DNA of 5,543 nucleotides. It comes from Bacteroidaceae bacterium. Lineage in GTDB: Bacteria; Bacteroidota; Bacteroidia; Bacteroidales; Bacteroidaceae. A program made the position numbers and the translations under genes. The notes beneath the pieces are model-generated. The model did not search any database and was not told where the DNA came from. It saw only the letters and a program-made list of their open reading frames with translations. This document shows positions 1 to 5,257 of this stretch, in pieces (within the stretch, counting starts at the first letter, position 1; every line of letters begins with the position of its first letter). The stretch covers positions 1-5,543 of the forward strand of contig JAGCWG010000144.1 in assembly GCA_017961965.1 (NCBI GenBank). Direction: 5' to 3'.

Positions 1-693
1 ATCGAGGCATCAGAGATTCAGATATGGACAGACATCGACGGTATGCACAACAACGACCCACGTTTCGTTGACAAGACAACTCCAGTAAGCCACCTCCACT
101 TTGAGGAGGCAGCAGAACTTGCATACTTCGGAGCAAAGATTCTTCACCCAACATGTGTACAACCAGCAAAGTTCGCAGGAATCCCTGTAAAACTTCTTAA
201 CACTATGGATCCAGAGGCAGCAGGAACAGTTATCAGCAACGAGACCGAAGCAAAGAAGATTAAGGCAGTTGCAGCTAAGGACAATATCACAGCAATCAAT
301 ATCACATCAAGCCGTATGCTTCTCGCTCACGGATTCCTCCGCAAGGTATTCGAGATTTTCGAGAGCTACAAGACATCTATCGACATGATTACTACAAGCG
401 AAGTTGGGGTAAGCGTGTCAATCGACAACAAGACAAACCTCAACTCTATTGTTGACGAACTCAAGAAGTTCGGTCGTGTAAATGTTGACGAGGACATGTG
501 TATCATCTGCGTCGTAGGTGACTTAGAATGGCATAATGTTGGATTTGAGGCTAAGGCAACAGAGGCACTCAAGGACATCCCAGTACGTATGATTTCATAC
601 GGAGGAAGCAACCACAACATTTCATTCCTCATCTCTGCAGATGACAAGAAGCGTGCTCTTCAGGCACTCTCTGACAAGCTATTCAACGCATAA
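1..693 (+). CDS. lysC: Aspartate kinase, monofunctional lysine-sensitive type (5' partial)
   Basis: Phosphorylates L-aspartate with ATP, the committed step towards lysine, methionine and threonine; cytosolic. The reading frame is open to the left edge, and the 230 visible residues match the C-terminal half of E. coli LysC with a constant offset of about 212, so roughly 212 N-terminal residues are missing. Visible: the end of the kinase domain, with WTDIDG (residues 9-14), DPR (19-21) and FGAKILHP (43-50), then two ACT domains (about 95-160 and 165-228). In the first ACT domain, residues equivalent to the E. coli lysine-binding site are present: M106, G111, F112, L113, D128, T132, S133, E134; the serine equivalent to S321 is alanine (A109). 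Lysine feedback inhibition is therefore inferred. No homoserine dehydrogenase domain follows: the frame stops with TAA at 691-693. lysA follows after 69 bp on the same strand, suggesting a lysine-biosynthesis operon. Identification is firm; the start is outside the window. Confidence 0.95.
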   Translation: MEASEIQIWTDIDGMHNNDPRFVDKTTPVSHLHFEEAAELAYFGAKILHPTCVQPAKFAGIPVKLLNTMDPEAAGTVISNETEAKKIKAVAAKDNITAINITSSRMLLAHGFLRKVFEIFESYKTSIDMITTSEVGVSVSIDNKTNLNSIVDELKKFGRVNVDEDMCIICVVGDLEWHNVGFEAKATEALKDIPVRMISYGGSNHNISFLISADDKKRALQALSDKLFNA

Positions 694-703
694 ATATCTG
701 ACC

Positions 704-735
704 CACCCCCGCCCTCCTTACACAGGGAGGGGGTG
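704..735. repeat. GC-rich imperfect hairpin in the lysC-lysA gap
   Basis: The arm 712-719 (CCCTCCTT) faces 724-731 (AGGGAGGG) around an ACAC loop. This gives eight pairs, one of them a T-G wobble, with C- and G-runs extending the structure imperfectly outward to 704 and 735. No T-run follows on either strand, so it is not a typical intrinsic terminator. It lies between two co-oriented genes of one pathway and could be an mRNA processing or stability element. It shares the 11-mer GCCCTCCTTAC with the element beside the dnaJ stop codon (2138-2148), which points to a dispersed repeat family. Confidence 0.55.
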
Positions 736-762
736 AGTCTCATAAAAATATAAACAAACCCG

Positions 763-1911
763 ATGAATCTTTCAAACACAGACAAATTCAACGGTATTCG
801 CACCCCATTCTATTATTACGATACTGACTTGCTCCGCAAGACACTCCAGACAATCAACGAGGAGACACAGAAGTATGACAACTACCACGTACACTATGCT
901 GTAAAGGCAAATGCCAATCTTGATGTGCTTAGCATCATCAACGAGTATGGTATTGGTATCGACTGCGTTAGTGGTGGCGAGGTAGAACAGGCACTCCGTG
1001 CAGGATTCCCTGCCGACAAGATTGTGTTTGCCGGTGTGGGCAAAAGTGACTGGGAAATAAAGTTGGGTATAGACAAGAATATCTTCTGTTTCAATGTAGA
1101 GAGTATCCCTGAACTTGAGGTAATCAACGAGATTGCTGCTCGCAAGGGCAAGACTGCCAATGTGTGCTTCCGCATCAATCCTAACGTGGGTGCACATACT
1201 CACAGCAACATAACTACAGGACTTGCAGAGAATAAGTTCGGTATAGCAATGGAGGATATGGAGAAAGTCATCCTCCTTGCAAAGACGATGAACAACATCG
1301 CCTTCAAGGGTATCCACTTCCACATCGGAAGTCAGATACTCGACATGGGTGACTTTGAGGCACTTGCCAACCGCATCAACGAACTTCAGGATCGTCTTGA
1401 GGCTGCAGGATTAAAGGTTGAAATTGTCAACGTAGGTGGAGGTCTTGGCATTGACTATGACAACCCTCAGGACAATCCTGTTCCTGACTTCAAGTCATAT
1501 TTTGAAACATACCACAAGCTGCTCAAACTTCGTGAGGGTCAGTCTGTTCACTTCGAGCTTGGACGTGCCGTTGTAGGTCAGTGTGGAGCTCTCATCACAA
1601 AGGTCAACTATGTGAAGCAAGGCTCTGTCAAGAAGTTCGTCATCGTTGATGCTGGAATGACCGACCTCATTCGTCCAGCCCTCTACGATGCCCATCACAA
1701 GATTGTGAACCTCACAAGTGATGCTCCAGAGGAGACATACGACGTGGTAGGACCTATCTGCGAATCAAGTGACGTATTTGACAAAGATATAAAGCTCAAC
1801 GGCACTAAGCGAGGCGACCTCATCGCCATGCTCTCTGCTGGTGCTTACGGCGAGATTATGGCTTCTGGCTACAACTGCCGACAGTTGCCAAAGGGGTACA
1901 CAAACCTGTAG
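763..1911 (+). CDS. lysA: Diaminopimelate decarboxylase
   Basis: PLP-dependent decarboxylation of meso-diaminopimelate to L-lysine, the last step of lysine synthesis; cytosolic, fold type III (alanine racemase-like barrel followed by a beta domain). The 382 residues are near the usual 385-420. Key features seen: PLP lysine K48 in HYAVKANAN, HFHIGSQ around H187, the phosphate-binding glycine run GGG (225-227) in NVGGGLG, ELGR (265-268), catalytic C333-E334 in GPICESSD, and Y362 in GAYGEIMAS. The usual EPGR motif reads ELGR here, which I believe is the Bacteroidetes form. The ATG at 763 is the first in frame after the lysC stop and gives the expected N-terminus leading into TPFYYYD; no Shine-Dalgarno sequence is visible in the A-rich leader. 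Most likely co-transcribed with lysC, although a GC-rich hairpin lies between them. Ornithine or arginine decarboxylase of the same fold is unlikely given the overall match and the neighbour. Confidence 0.97.
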   Translation: MNLSNTDKFNGIRTPFYYYDTDLLRKTLQTINEETQKYDNYHVHYAVKANANLDVLSIINEYGIGIDCVSGGEVEQALRAGFPADKIVFAGVGKSDWEIKLGIDKNIFCFNVESIPELEVINEIAARKGKTANVCFRINPNVGAHTHSNITTGLAENKFGIAMEDMEKVILLAKTMNNIAFKGIHFHIGSQILDMGDFEALANRINELQDRLEAAGLKVEIVNVGGGLGIDYDNPQDNPVPDFKSYFETYHKLLKLREGQSVHFELGRAVVGQCGALITKVNYVKQGSVKKFVIVDAGMTDLIRPALYDAHHKIVNLTSDAPEETYDVVGPICESSDVFDKDIKLNGTKRGDLIAMLSAGAYGEIMASGYNCRQLPKGYTNL

Positions 1912-1917
1912 CAACGG

Positions 1918-1946
1918 CCCCCTCCCGACCTCCCCATGGGGGAGGA
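1918..1946. repeat. GC-rich hairpin just after lysA
   Basis: CCTCCCC (1929-1935) pairs perfectly with GGGGAGG (1939-1945) across an ATG loop, seven base pairs, preceded by a further C/T run (CCCCCTCCC, 1918-1926). It begins a few bases after the lysA stop. There is no T-run on either side, so termination by it alone is doubtful. Its base composition and position resemble the hairpins at 704-735 and 2113-2140. Confidence 0.5.
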
Positions 1947-1975
1947 GAAGGAAGCACCATAGGCACACAGCCATC

Positions 1976-2018
1976 GTCAGAAGGGCTTAGCAACCGTGTC
2001 AGAAGCGTCCGCTTCTGA
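1976..2018. repeat. TCAGAAG repeats with an 8-bp hairpin
   Basis: GTCAGAAG occurs at 1976-1983 and again 22 bp later at 1998-2005. The second copy pairs with its inverse: TCAGAAGC (1999-2006) against GCTTCTGA (2011-2018), loop GTCC. It lies in the convergent lysA/dnaJ spacer beside the larger palindrome. No function is evident; it may contribute to 3'-end structure of either transcript. Confidence 0.4.
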
Positions 2019-2022
2019 AGTC

Positions 2023-2089
2023 AAAAATAAACAGAGGACACAGAGAATACTCGGAGTTAAAACTCGGAGTTGTCTGTGTCCTCTGTGTT
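2023..2089 (-). terminator. Long palindrome, probable terminator of grpE-dnaJ (possibly bidirectional)
   Basis: CAGAGGACACAGA (2032-2044) pairs perfectly with TCTGTGTCCTCTG (2073-2085), thirteen base pairs. Inside is a smaller helix, ACTC/GAGT plus GAGT/ACTC around a TAAA loop with one G-G mismatch, made from a direct repeat ACTCGGAGTT (2049-2058 and 2062-2071). Read leftwards (- strand), the stem is followed at once by TTTATTTTT, a good U-tract, which suits termination of the dnaJ transcript 60-120 nt past its stop codon. Read rightwards, the tail is only TGTTTATATAT, so termination of lysA readthrough is possible but weaker. The convergent gene arrangement fits a shared two-way terminator. 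Confidence 0.7.
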
Positions 2090-2112
2090 TATATATGCCC
2101 TGTAACCCTGAT

Positions 2113-2140
2113 GGCCGCCCCCTTCGGGGGTCTGGGGGCC
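2113..2140. repeat. GC-rich hairpin abutting the dnaJ stop codon
   Basis: On the + strand, CCCC (2119-2122) and GGGG (2127-2130) close a TTCG tetraloop, the stable C(UUCG)G form, inside an outer GGCC/GGCC pairing (2113-2116 with 2137-2140). On the dnaJ mRNA strand the same stem has a CGAA loop and begins five bases after the stop. The shared 11-mer GCCCTCCTTAC (2138-2148) runs into the dnaJ stop codon and also occurs at 711-721 between lysC and lysA. No T-run follows, so it is more likely an mRNA 3'-end stabiliser or an intergenic repeat than a terminator by itself. Confidence 0.5.
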
Positions 2141-2144
2141 CTCC

Positions 2145-3314
2145 TTACTCAAATATTGCCTTGAACTTTGAGAAGATGCTCTTCTTAGTCGTATCGTCAG
2201 GAGCAAACTCGTCGCTACCTGCAAACGTCTCAAGTGCCTGTTTCTGTTCCCTGGTGAGTGTCTTAGGAATATATACGCTGATGTTAACAAGCTCGTCACC
2301 CTTGCCACTTCCATATCCGTGAACCTGAGGAATACCCTTGCCACGAAGACGTAGTACTGTACCTGGCTGTGTACCTGGCTGAATTGTTATCTTAGCCTTT
2401 CCATCTACTGTTGGTACTTCTACCTGACAACCGAGTGTTGCCTGTGGTATTGTAAGCAAGAGGTTATACACAAGGTCGTTGCCATCACGTACAAGCTCTG
2501 GATGTGGCTTTTCTGTGATAACCACCTGAAGGTCACCAGGCACACCGTTGTGACGACCTGCGCCTCCCCTGCCCTCAAGATTGAGCACCATACCCTCCTG
2601 AAGACCAGCTGGGAAGTTAACCTCCTCAATGCTCTCACCTGGAACAATACCCTCACCATGACAATGAGGACACTTGTTCTTAATCACCGTACCTTCGCCG
2701 TGACATTGTGGGCACTCGCTCTGAGTCTGCATCATACCAAGGATGGAACGCTGCTGACGGATGACAAATCCCCTACCACCACATGTTGAACAAGTCTCAG
2801 TCCTTCCATCGGCAGAACCAGAACCATTACAATGTTCACACTTGACATCCTTCTTTACCTTGAACTTCTTAGTAGTACCATTCACTACCTCTGTCAGGTC
2901 AAGCTGGATACGCATACGCTGGTCACGTCCACGGAACACAGGCTTGCGATACTGCTGACCGCCACCGCCGAAGCCGCCAAAACCACCGAAGCCGCCCCCC
3001 ATGTGACCACCAAAGATGTCGCCAAACATAGAGAATATGTCATCCATATTCATGCTTGCGCCACCTCCGCCGAATCCGCCAGCACCATTCATACCAGCAA
3101 ATCCGAACTGGTCATACTGCTGACGCTTCTGAGGGTCGCGGAGAACTTCATAAGCCTCTGCAGCCTCTTTGAATTTCTCCTCAGCTTCCTTATTTCCCGG
3201 GTTACGGTCTGGATGGTATTTGATTGCCATCTTCTTGTAAGCCGCCTTTATCTGTGCGTCTGTAGCGCCCTTATCGACGCCCAAGACTTCGTAGTAATCT
3301 CTTTTCTGTGCCAT
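2145..3314 (-). CDS. dnaJ: Chaperone protein DnaJ (Hsp40, class A)
   Basis: Co-chaperone that binds unfolded protein and stimulates the DnaK ATPase; cytosolic. The full class A layout is present in 389 residues: J domain (about 1-70) with the HPD motif at 34-36; a Gly/Phe-rich linker (71-119) holding two DIF motifs (92-94, 99-101); a zinc-binding domain with four CXXCXGXG repeats at 159-166, 175-182, 201-208 and 215-222; and C-terminal substrate-binding and dimerisation domains to the end. All eight zinc cysteines are present. The first ATG gives the standard N-terminus ([12 protein letters not shown]). An AGGA lies nine bases before it (3327-3324), a possible Shine-Dalgarno sequence, unusual for this group. 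It follows grpE on the same strand after 175 bp filled by a heptad inverted repeat, and is probably co-transcribed from the grpE promoter; no clear promoter of its own was found. dnaK is not adjacent. Confidence 0.98.
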   Translation of the reverse strand: MAQKRDYYEVLGVDKGATDAQIKAAYKKMAIKYHPDRNPGNKEAEEKFKEAAEAYEVLRDPQKRQQYDQFGFAGMNGAGGFGGGGASMNMDDIFSMFGDIFGGHMGGGFGGFGGFGGGGQQYRKPVFRGRDQRMRIQLDLTEVVNGTTKKFKVKKDVKCEHCNGSGSADGRTETCSTCGGRGFVIRQQRSILGMMQTQSECPQCHGEGTVIKNKCPHCHGEGIVPGESIEEVNFPAGLQEGMVLNLEGRGGAGRHNGVPGDLQVVITEKPHPELVRDGNDLVYNLLLTIPQATLGCQVEVPTVDGKAKITIQPGTQPGTVLRLRGKGIPQVHGYGSGKGDELVNISVYIPKTLTREQKQALETFAGSDEFAPDDTTKKSIFSKFKAIFE

Positions 3315-3332
3315 TGATATCTTTCCTTTTTA

Positions 3333-3484
3333 AGAGAAAAGTGAATAGCGAAAAGTGAAAAATCAATTTTACTCTGTTCACACAAATTCAAGTGAAAGTA
3401 AAAATCGACTTAAACATGTTCGTACAAGCCATGGCGAATAGCGAGAAACCTGTATTTTTCACTTTTCACTATTCTCTTTTCACT
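3333..3484. repeat. Heptad-based inverted repeat between grpE and dnaJ
   Basis: The left arm (3333-3363, read on +) is four 7-bp units, AGAGAAA, AGTGAAT, AGCGAAA, AGTGAAA, then AAT. The right arm (3484-3454, read on -) is AGTGAAA, AGAGAAT, AGTGAAA, AGTGAAA, then AAT. Both arms therefore follow AGNGAAW x4 + AAT and face each other across 90 bp, able to pair over about 31 bp with few mismatches. The loop contains more units: AGTGAAA (3391-3397) and GGCGAAT-AGCGAGA (3433-3446). In the grpE-dnaJ mRNA the stem would end about 18 nt before the dnaJ start. It could be a mobile or miniature intergenic repeat, or an mRNA structure affecting dnaJ translation or transcript processing. The A/T-rich flanks do not show a convincing target duplication. 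Confidence 0.75.
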
Positions 3485-3489
3485 TATTT

Positions 3490-4107
3490 TTACTGTGCCA
3501 CTGCAACTTTTGCGTGACGTATGACATTGCCGTTGAGTGTATAACCACACTCTACACAATCAATAACCTTGTTCTTCTGGTCCTCAGGGAGTCCTGGAAC
3601 CATGGCTATCGCCTCGTGGAAGTCTGTGTCGAAGTCCTTGCCTACGGCATCAATCTTCTGGAGTCCTTCCTTTGCAAGAATCTTGAGGAACTTGTCGATG
3701 ATAAGTGCTACACCCTCCTTCACGGCAGCCACATCCTCAAGTGCCTCCATGTTCTTGTCAGCACGCTCAAGGTCATCAATGAAAGGCAGGAGGTTAGTAA
3801 TAACCTTTGAACCTCCGTTGAGGATAAGCTCTGCTTTCTCCTTCATCACACGCTTACGGAAGTTGTCGAACTCCGCCTGCTTGTAGAGAGCCTGCTTCTT
3901 GAGTTCCTCTATCACGGCTTCTGCCTGTGCGAGTTTTTCTTCCACAGTAAGTTCCTTCTTCTCCTCCTCAGCAGGAACATCCTCTGCACTTGTTTCAGCG
4001 TTTGCTTCAGCACTTGCAGTCTCTGTATTGTTATTTTCCTCAGCGTTGTCAGTTGCCTGCTCGCTTTCGTTCATGTCCTTTATTTCTTCGTTTATCTTTT
4101 CGCTCAT
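3490..4107 (-). CDS. grpE: Nucleotide exchange factor GrpE
   Basis: Releases ADP from DnaK to drive the DnaK-DnaJ folding cycle; forms dimers in the cytosol. The 205 residues show an acidic Glu/Ala/Asn-rich N-terminal tail (about 1-55), a helical coiled-coil stretch (about 55-95) with the family segment QAEFDNFRKR (77-86), and the C-terminal head with HEAI (164-167), GY (188-189) and VIRHAKVAVAQ at the end. The usual VIRPAKV reads VIRHAKV here. The ATG at 4107 is the first in frame and leaves about 20 nt after the predicted transcription start; M12 is an alternative but the longer form is preferred. No Shine-Dalgarno sequence is seen in the A/T-rich leader. It is the first gene of the grpE-dnaJ unit, separated from ispE by a terminator. 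A sigma-54-like promoter and an inverted repeat lie upstream, suggesting regulated expression. Confidence 0.97.
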   Translation of the reverse strand: MSEKINEEIKDMNESEQATDNAEENNNTETASAEANAETSAEDVPAEEEKKELTVEEKLAQAEAVIEELKKQALYKQAEFDNFRKRVMKEKAELILNGGSKVITNLLPFIDDLERADKNMEALEDVAAVKEGVALIIDKFLKILAKEGLQKIDAVGKDFDTDFHEAIAMVPGLPEDQKNKVIDCVECGYTLNGNVIRHAKVAVAQ

Positions 4108-4136
4108 AATGAATATTTTTATTTTATATCATGTAC

Positions 4137-4152
4137 AGCAAAAAGGATGCCA
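4137..4152 (-). promoter_or_regulatory. Putative sigma-54 (-24/-12) promoter of grpE-dnaJ
   Basis: The - strand reads TGGCATCCTTTTTGCT from 4152 to 4137. Compared with the sigma-54 consensus TGGCAC(G)-N4-TTGC(A/T), the GG (4151-4150) and GC (4139-4138) are separated by exactly the required 10 bases, and TGGCA and TTGCT both match. The predicted start is near 4126-4127, giving a leader of about 20 nt before the grpE ATG at 4107. No good housekeeping TAnnTTTG with an upstream TTTG was found in the same spacer, whereas ispE has one. The match is by eye; sigma-54 sites are stringent enough to take this seriously, but no start-site data exist here. Confidence 0.65.
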
Positions 4153-4157
4153 CGACA

Positions 4158-4201
4158 AAATGTCTGTCATCCTTATGCTATAATGGCAGACATTTCTGCC
4201 A
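4158..4201. promoter_or_regulatory. Inverted repeats upstream of the grpE promoter, possible activator site
   Basis: AAATGTCTGTCA (4158-4169) and TGGCAGACATTT (4184-4195) form an inverted repeat matching at 11 of 12 positions, with arm centres 26 bp apart. Two smaller dyads overlap it: GACA-AAA-TGTC (4154-4164) beside the -24 element, and TGGCAG-ACATTT-CTGCCA (4184-4201). A protein bound here would sit roughly 30-75 bp upstream of the predicted start, centred near -50. This is close for a sigma-54 enhancer-binding protein, so a repressor operator is also possible. It does not match CIRCE (TTAGCACTC-N9-GAGTGCTAA). Confidence 0.5.
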
Positions 4202-4265
4202 AATATGAAAACTCAATCCTCTTCGTTCCATATGAATACAACTTTTCCGATTATCTGCAAATAGT

Positions 4266-4302
4266 AAAAATCGGCTTTAGCAAATGGCTAAAACCGATTT
4301 TT
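4266..4302 (-). terminator. Rho-independent terminator of ispE (symmetrical, could work both ways)
   Basis: The arms 4266-4281 and 4287-4302 pair at 15 of 16 positions (one C-A mismatch) around a five-base loop; the core is ATCGG...CCGAT plus TTTAGC/GCTAAA. Read leftwards, the stem starts about 15 nt after the ispE stop and ends in a run of five Ts (TTTTTACTATTT), as expected for the ispE transcript. Read rightwards it is followed by at least eight Ts, so it would also stop antisense transcription entering ispE from the left. It separates ispE from grpE-dnaJ. The bases between it and the inverted repeats (4202-4265) show nothing recognisable. Confidence 0.85.
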
Positions 4303-4317
4303 TTTATTACATTCACA

Positions 4318-5148
4318 TTAATCTAACTCTCGCTGACGACAGAAATAACCAGCAAACTTTTCATCTACGTTCTCAACAGGAGAGTTGAAGATGCCATATA
4401 CGGAAGAACCAGAGCCTGACATGGATGCATAGATAGCACCAAGATCATAGAGCTTATCCTTGATGGCTGCAATCTCTGCATATTTAGGGAATACACTTGC
4501 CTCAAAATCATTAACGACATTATCCTTCCATGTCTCTATTGGCTGTGCAAGCAATTCCTTGAGCGAAACCTCTGGTACTTGTGGCTTAACAGCAGAATAA
4601 GCATCACGAGTAGAGACAAAGATGTCCGGTTTAATCAACACAAGTGTCTTACCTTTGAGAGAAAGGTTGATTGGCTCAAAGATATTGCCAATACCAGTTG
4701 CAAAAACAGGTTTGTTGTTAATGAAGAAAGGACAATCCGCTCCAAGCATCACGGCATACTCCTCCATTTTCTGCGTCGTGAGTCCAAGAGCAAACTTGCT
4801 ATTTAGAGCCTTAATCATAAAGGCTGCATCAGATGAGCCTCCACCAAGACCAGCACCTGTAGGGATATGCTTATAAATATATATTGATACAGGAGGAAGG
4901 TCGAAATCCTTCTTCAAAAGCTTATAAGCCTTAACAATGAGATTGTCATCAGGAGTACCGTCAAGCACAGTACCAGCCACCTTGAGTTGATAACCCACAT
5001 CAGGTGCTATACCATCAATTGTCTCTAATTCGAGTGCATCATGAAGGTTGATTGGATAGAATACGGTCTCAAGATTATGATAACCATCCTTGCGCTTTTC
5101 AACGACATTAAGCCCTATGTTAATTTTAGAATTTGGATATACTATCAT
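4318..5148 (-). CDS. ispE: 4-diphosphocytidyl-2-C-methyl-D-erythritol kinase
   Basis: ATP-dependent kinase of the non-mevalonate (MEP) isoprenoid pathway, phosphorylating CDP-methylerythritol; cytosolic, GHMP kinase family. The 276 residues are close to the usual 280-300. Visible: the N-terminal substrate motif SKINIGLNV (7-15; K8 equivalent to the conserved lysine) followed by [12 protein letters not shown] (19-30); the ATP-binding glycine-rich loop [14 protein letters not shown] (96-109); the likely catalytic aspartate D138 in LGADCPFF; and the third GHMP motif SGSGSS (244-249). The start at 5148 is the only one giving the conserved N-terminus. It lies about 25 bp after a housekeeping-type promoter, with no Shine-Dalgarno sequence. 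A strong terminator follows, so it appears to be a single-gene unit unrelated in function to its chaperone neighbours. All key residues are intact. Confidence 0.97.
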   Translation of the reverse strand: MIVYPNSKINIGLNVVEKRKDGYHNLETVFYPINLHDALELETIDGIAPDVGYQLKVAGTVLDGTPDDNLIVKAYKLLKKDFDLPPVSIYIYKHIPTGAGLGGGSSDAAFMIKALNSKFALGLTTQKMEEYAVMLGADCPFFINNKPVFATGIGNIFEPINLSLKGKTLVLIKPDIFVSTRDAYSAVKPQVPEVSLKELLAQPIETWKDNVVNDFEASVFPKYAEIAAIKDKLYDLGAIYASMSGSGSSVYGIFNSPVENVDEKFAGYFCRQRELD

Positions 5149-5172
5149 AGTTAGATGTATTTATTGACCGTG

Positions 5173-5204
5173 CAAATATAGGCTTTTTCCGAAAGTTAAA
5201 CAAA
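5173..5204 (-). promoter_or_regulatory. Bacteroidetes housekeeping promoter of ispE
   Basis: On the - strand, TTTG (5204-5201) is followed after exactly 20 bases by TATATTTG (5180-5173), a full match to the Bacteroidetes primary-sigma pattern TTTG-N19/20-TAnnTTTG. The start should fall around 5165-5168, giving a leader under 20 nt before the ispE ATG at 5148. A second TTTG four bases upstream (5208-5205) would give a longer, less likely spacing. Confidence 0.8.
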
Positions 5205-5221
5205 CAAAGAGGGAAAAAAGT

Positions 5222-5257
5222 GGGAGGATATTAAGCTCTCTCGCTTAACACCCTCCC
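5222..5257 (-). terminator. Terminator-like hairpin upstream of ispE
   Basis: GGGAGG (5222-5227) pairs with CCTCCC (5252-5257), then after a 3x3 internal loop TTAAGC (5231-5236) pairs with GCTTAA (5243-5248) around TCTCTC. Read leftwards, the stem is followed by ACTTTTTTCCC with six Ts, so it would end a transcript arriving from the right, just before the ispE promoter. Read rightwards the tail is only TTTCTAATT. The transcript it would terminate is not identified, because the adjoining 285 bp contain no gene. Confidence 0.6.

Noticed and set aside
772..1323. Long open frame of 183 codons on the - strand inside lysA
   Set aside because: It is fully antisense to a well-supported gene, has no recognisable domain, and its cysteine/valine-rich content looks like a mirror of lysA codon usage.
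1996..2322. Open frame of 108 codons on the + strand through the convergent spacer into dnaJ
   Set aside because: It crosses the terminator palindrome and GC-rich hairpin and then runs antisense to dnaJ, with no family resemblance.
2832..3317. Open frame of 161 codons on the + strand opposite the 5' half of dnaJ
   Set aside because: It is antisense to the conserved J-domain and zinc-finger coding region; leucine/serine-rich composition follows from the dnaJ sequence and nothing recognisable is encoded.
3333..3484. CRISPR array or miniature transposon with target duplication in the grpE-dnaJ spacer
   Set aside because: Units are 7 bp, contiguous and without spacers, so it is not CRISPR. TTTTTA on both sides is in A/T-rich sequence and does not abut the arms, so a target duplication cannot be claimed.
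2145..4107. Missing dnaK as evidence of a broken chaperone operon
   Set aside because: Both genes are intact and, in Bacteroidetes, dnaK is commonly encoded elsewhere; the arrangement is ordinary.
4203..4215. Housekeeping TAnnTTTG promoter (CATATTTG on the - strand) upstream of grpE
   Set aside because: The first base of the element is wrong and no TTTG lies 19-20 bases upstream; the sigma-54-type site is a much better fit.
4108..4317. CIRCE/HrcA operator upstream of grpE
   Set aside because: The CIRCE arms TTAGCACTC and GAGTGCTAA are absent; the inverted repeat present has different half-sites.
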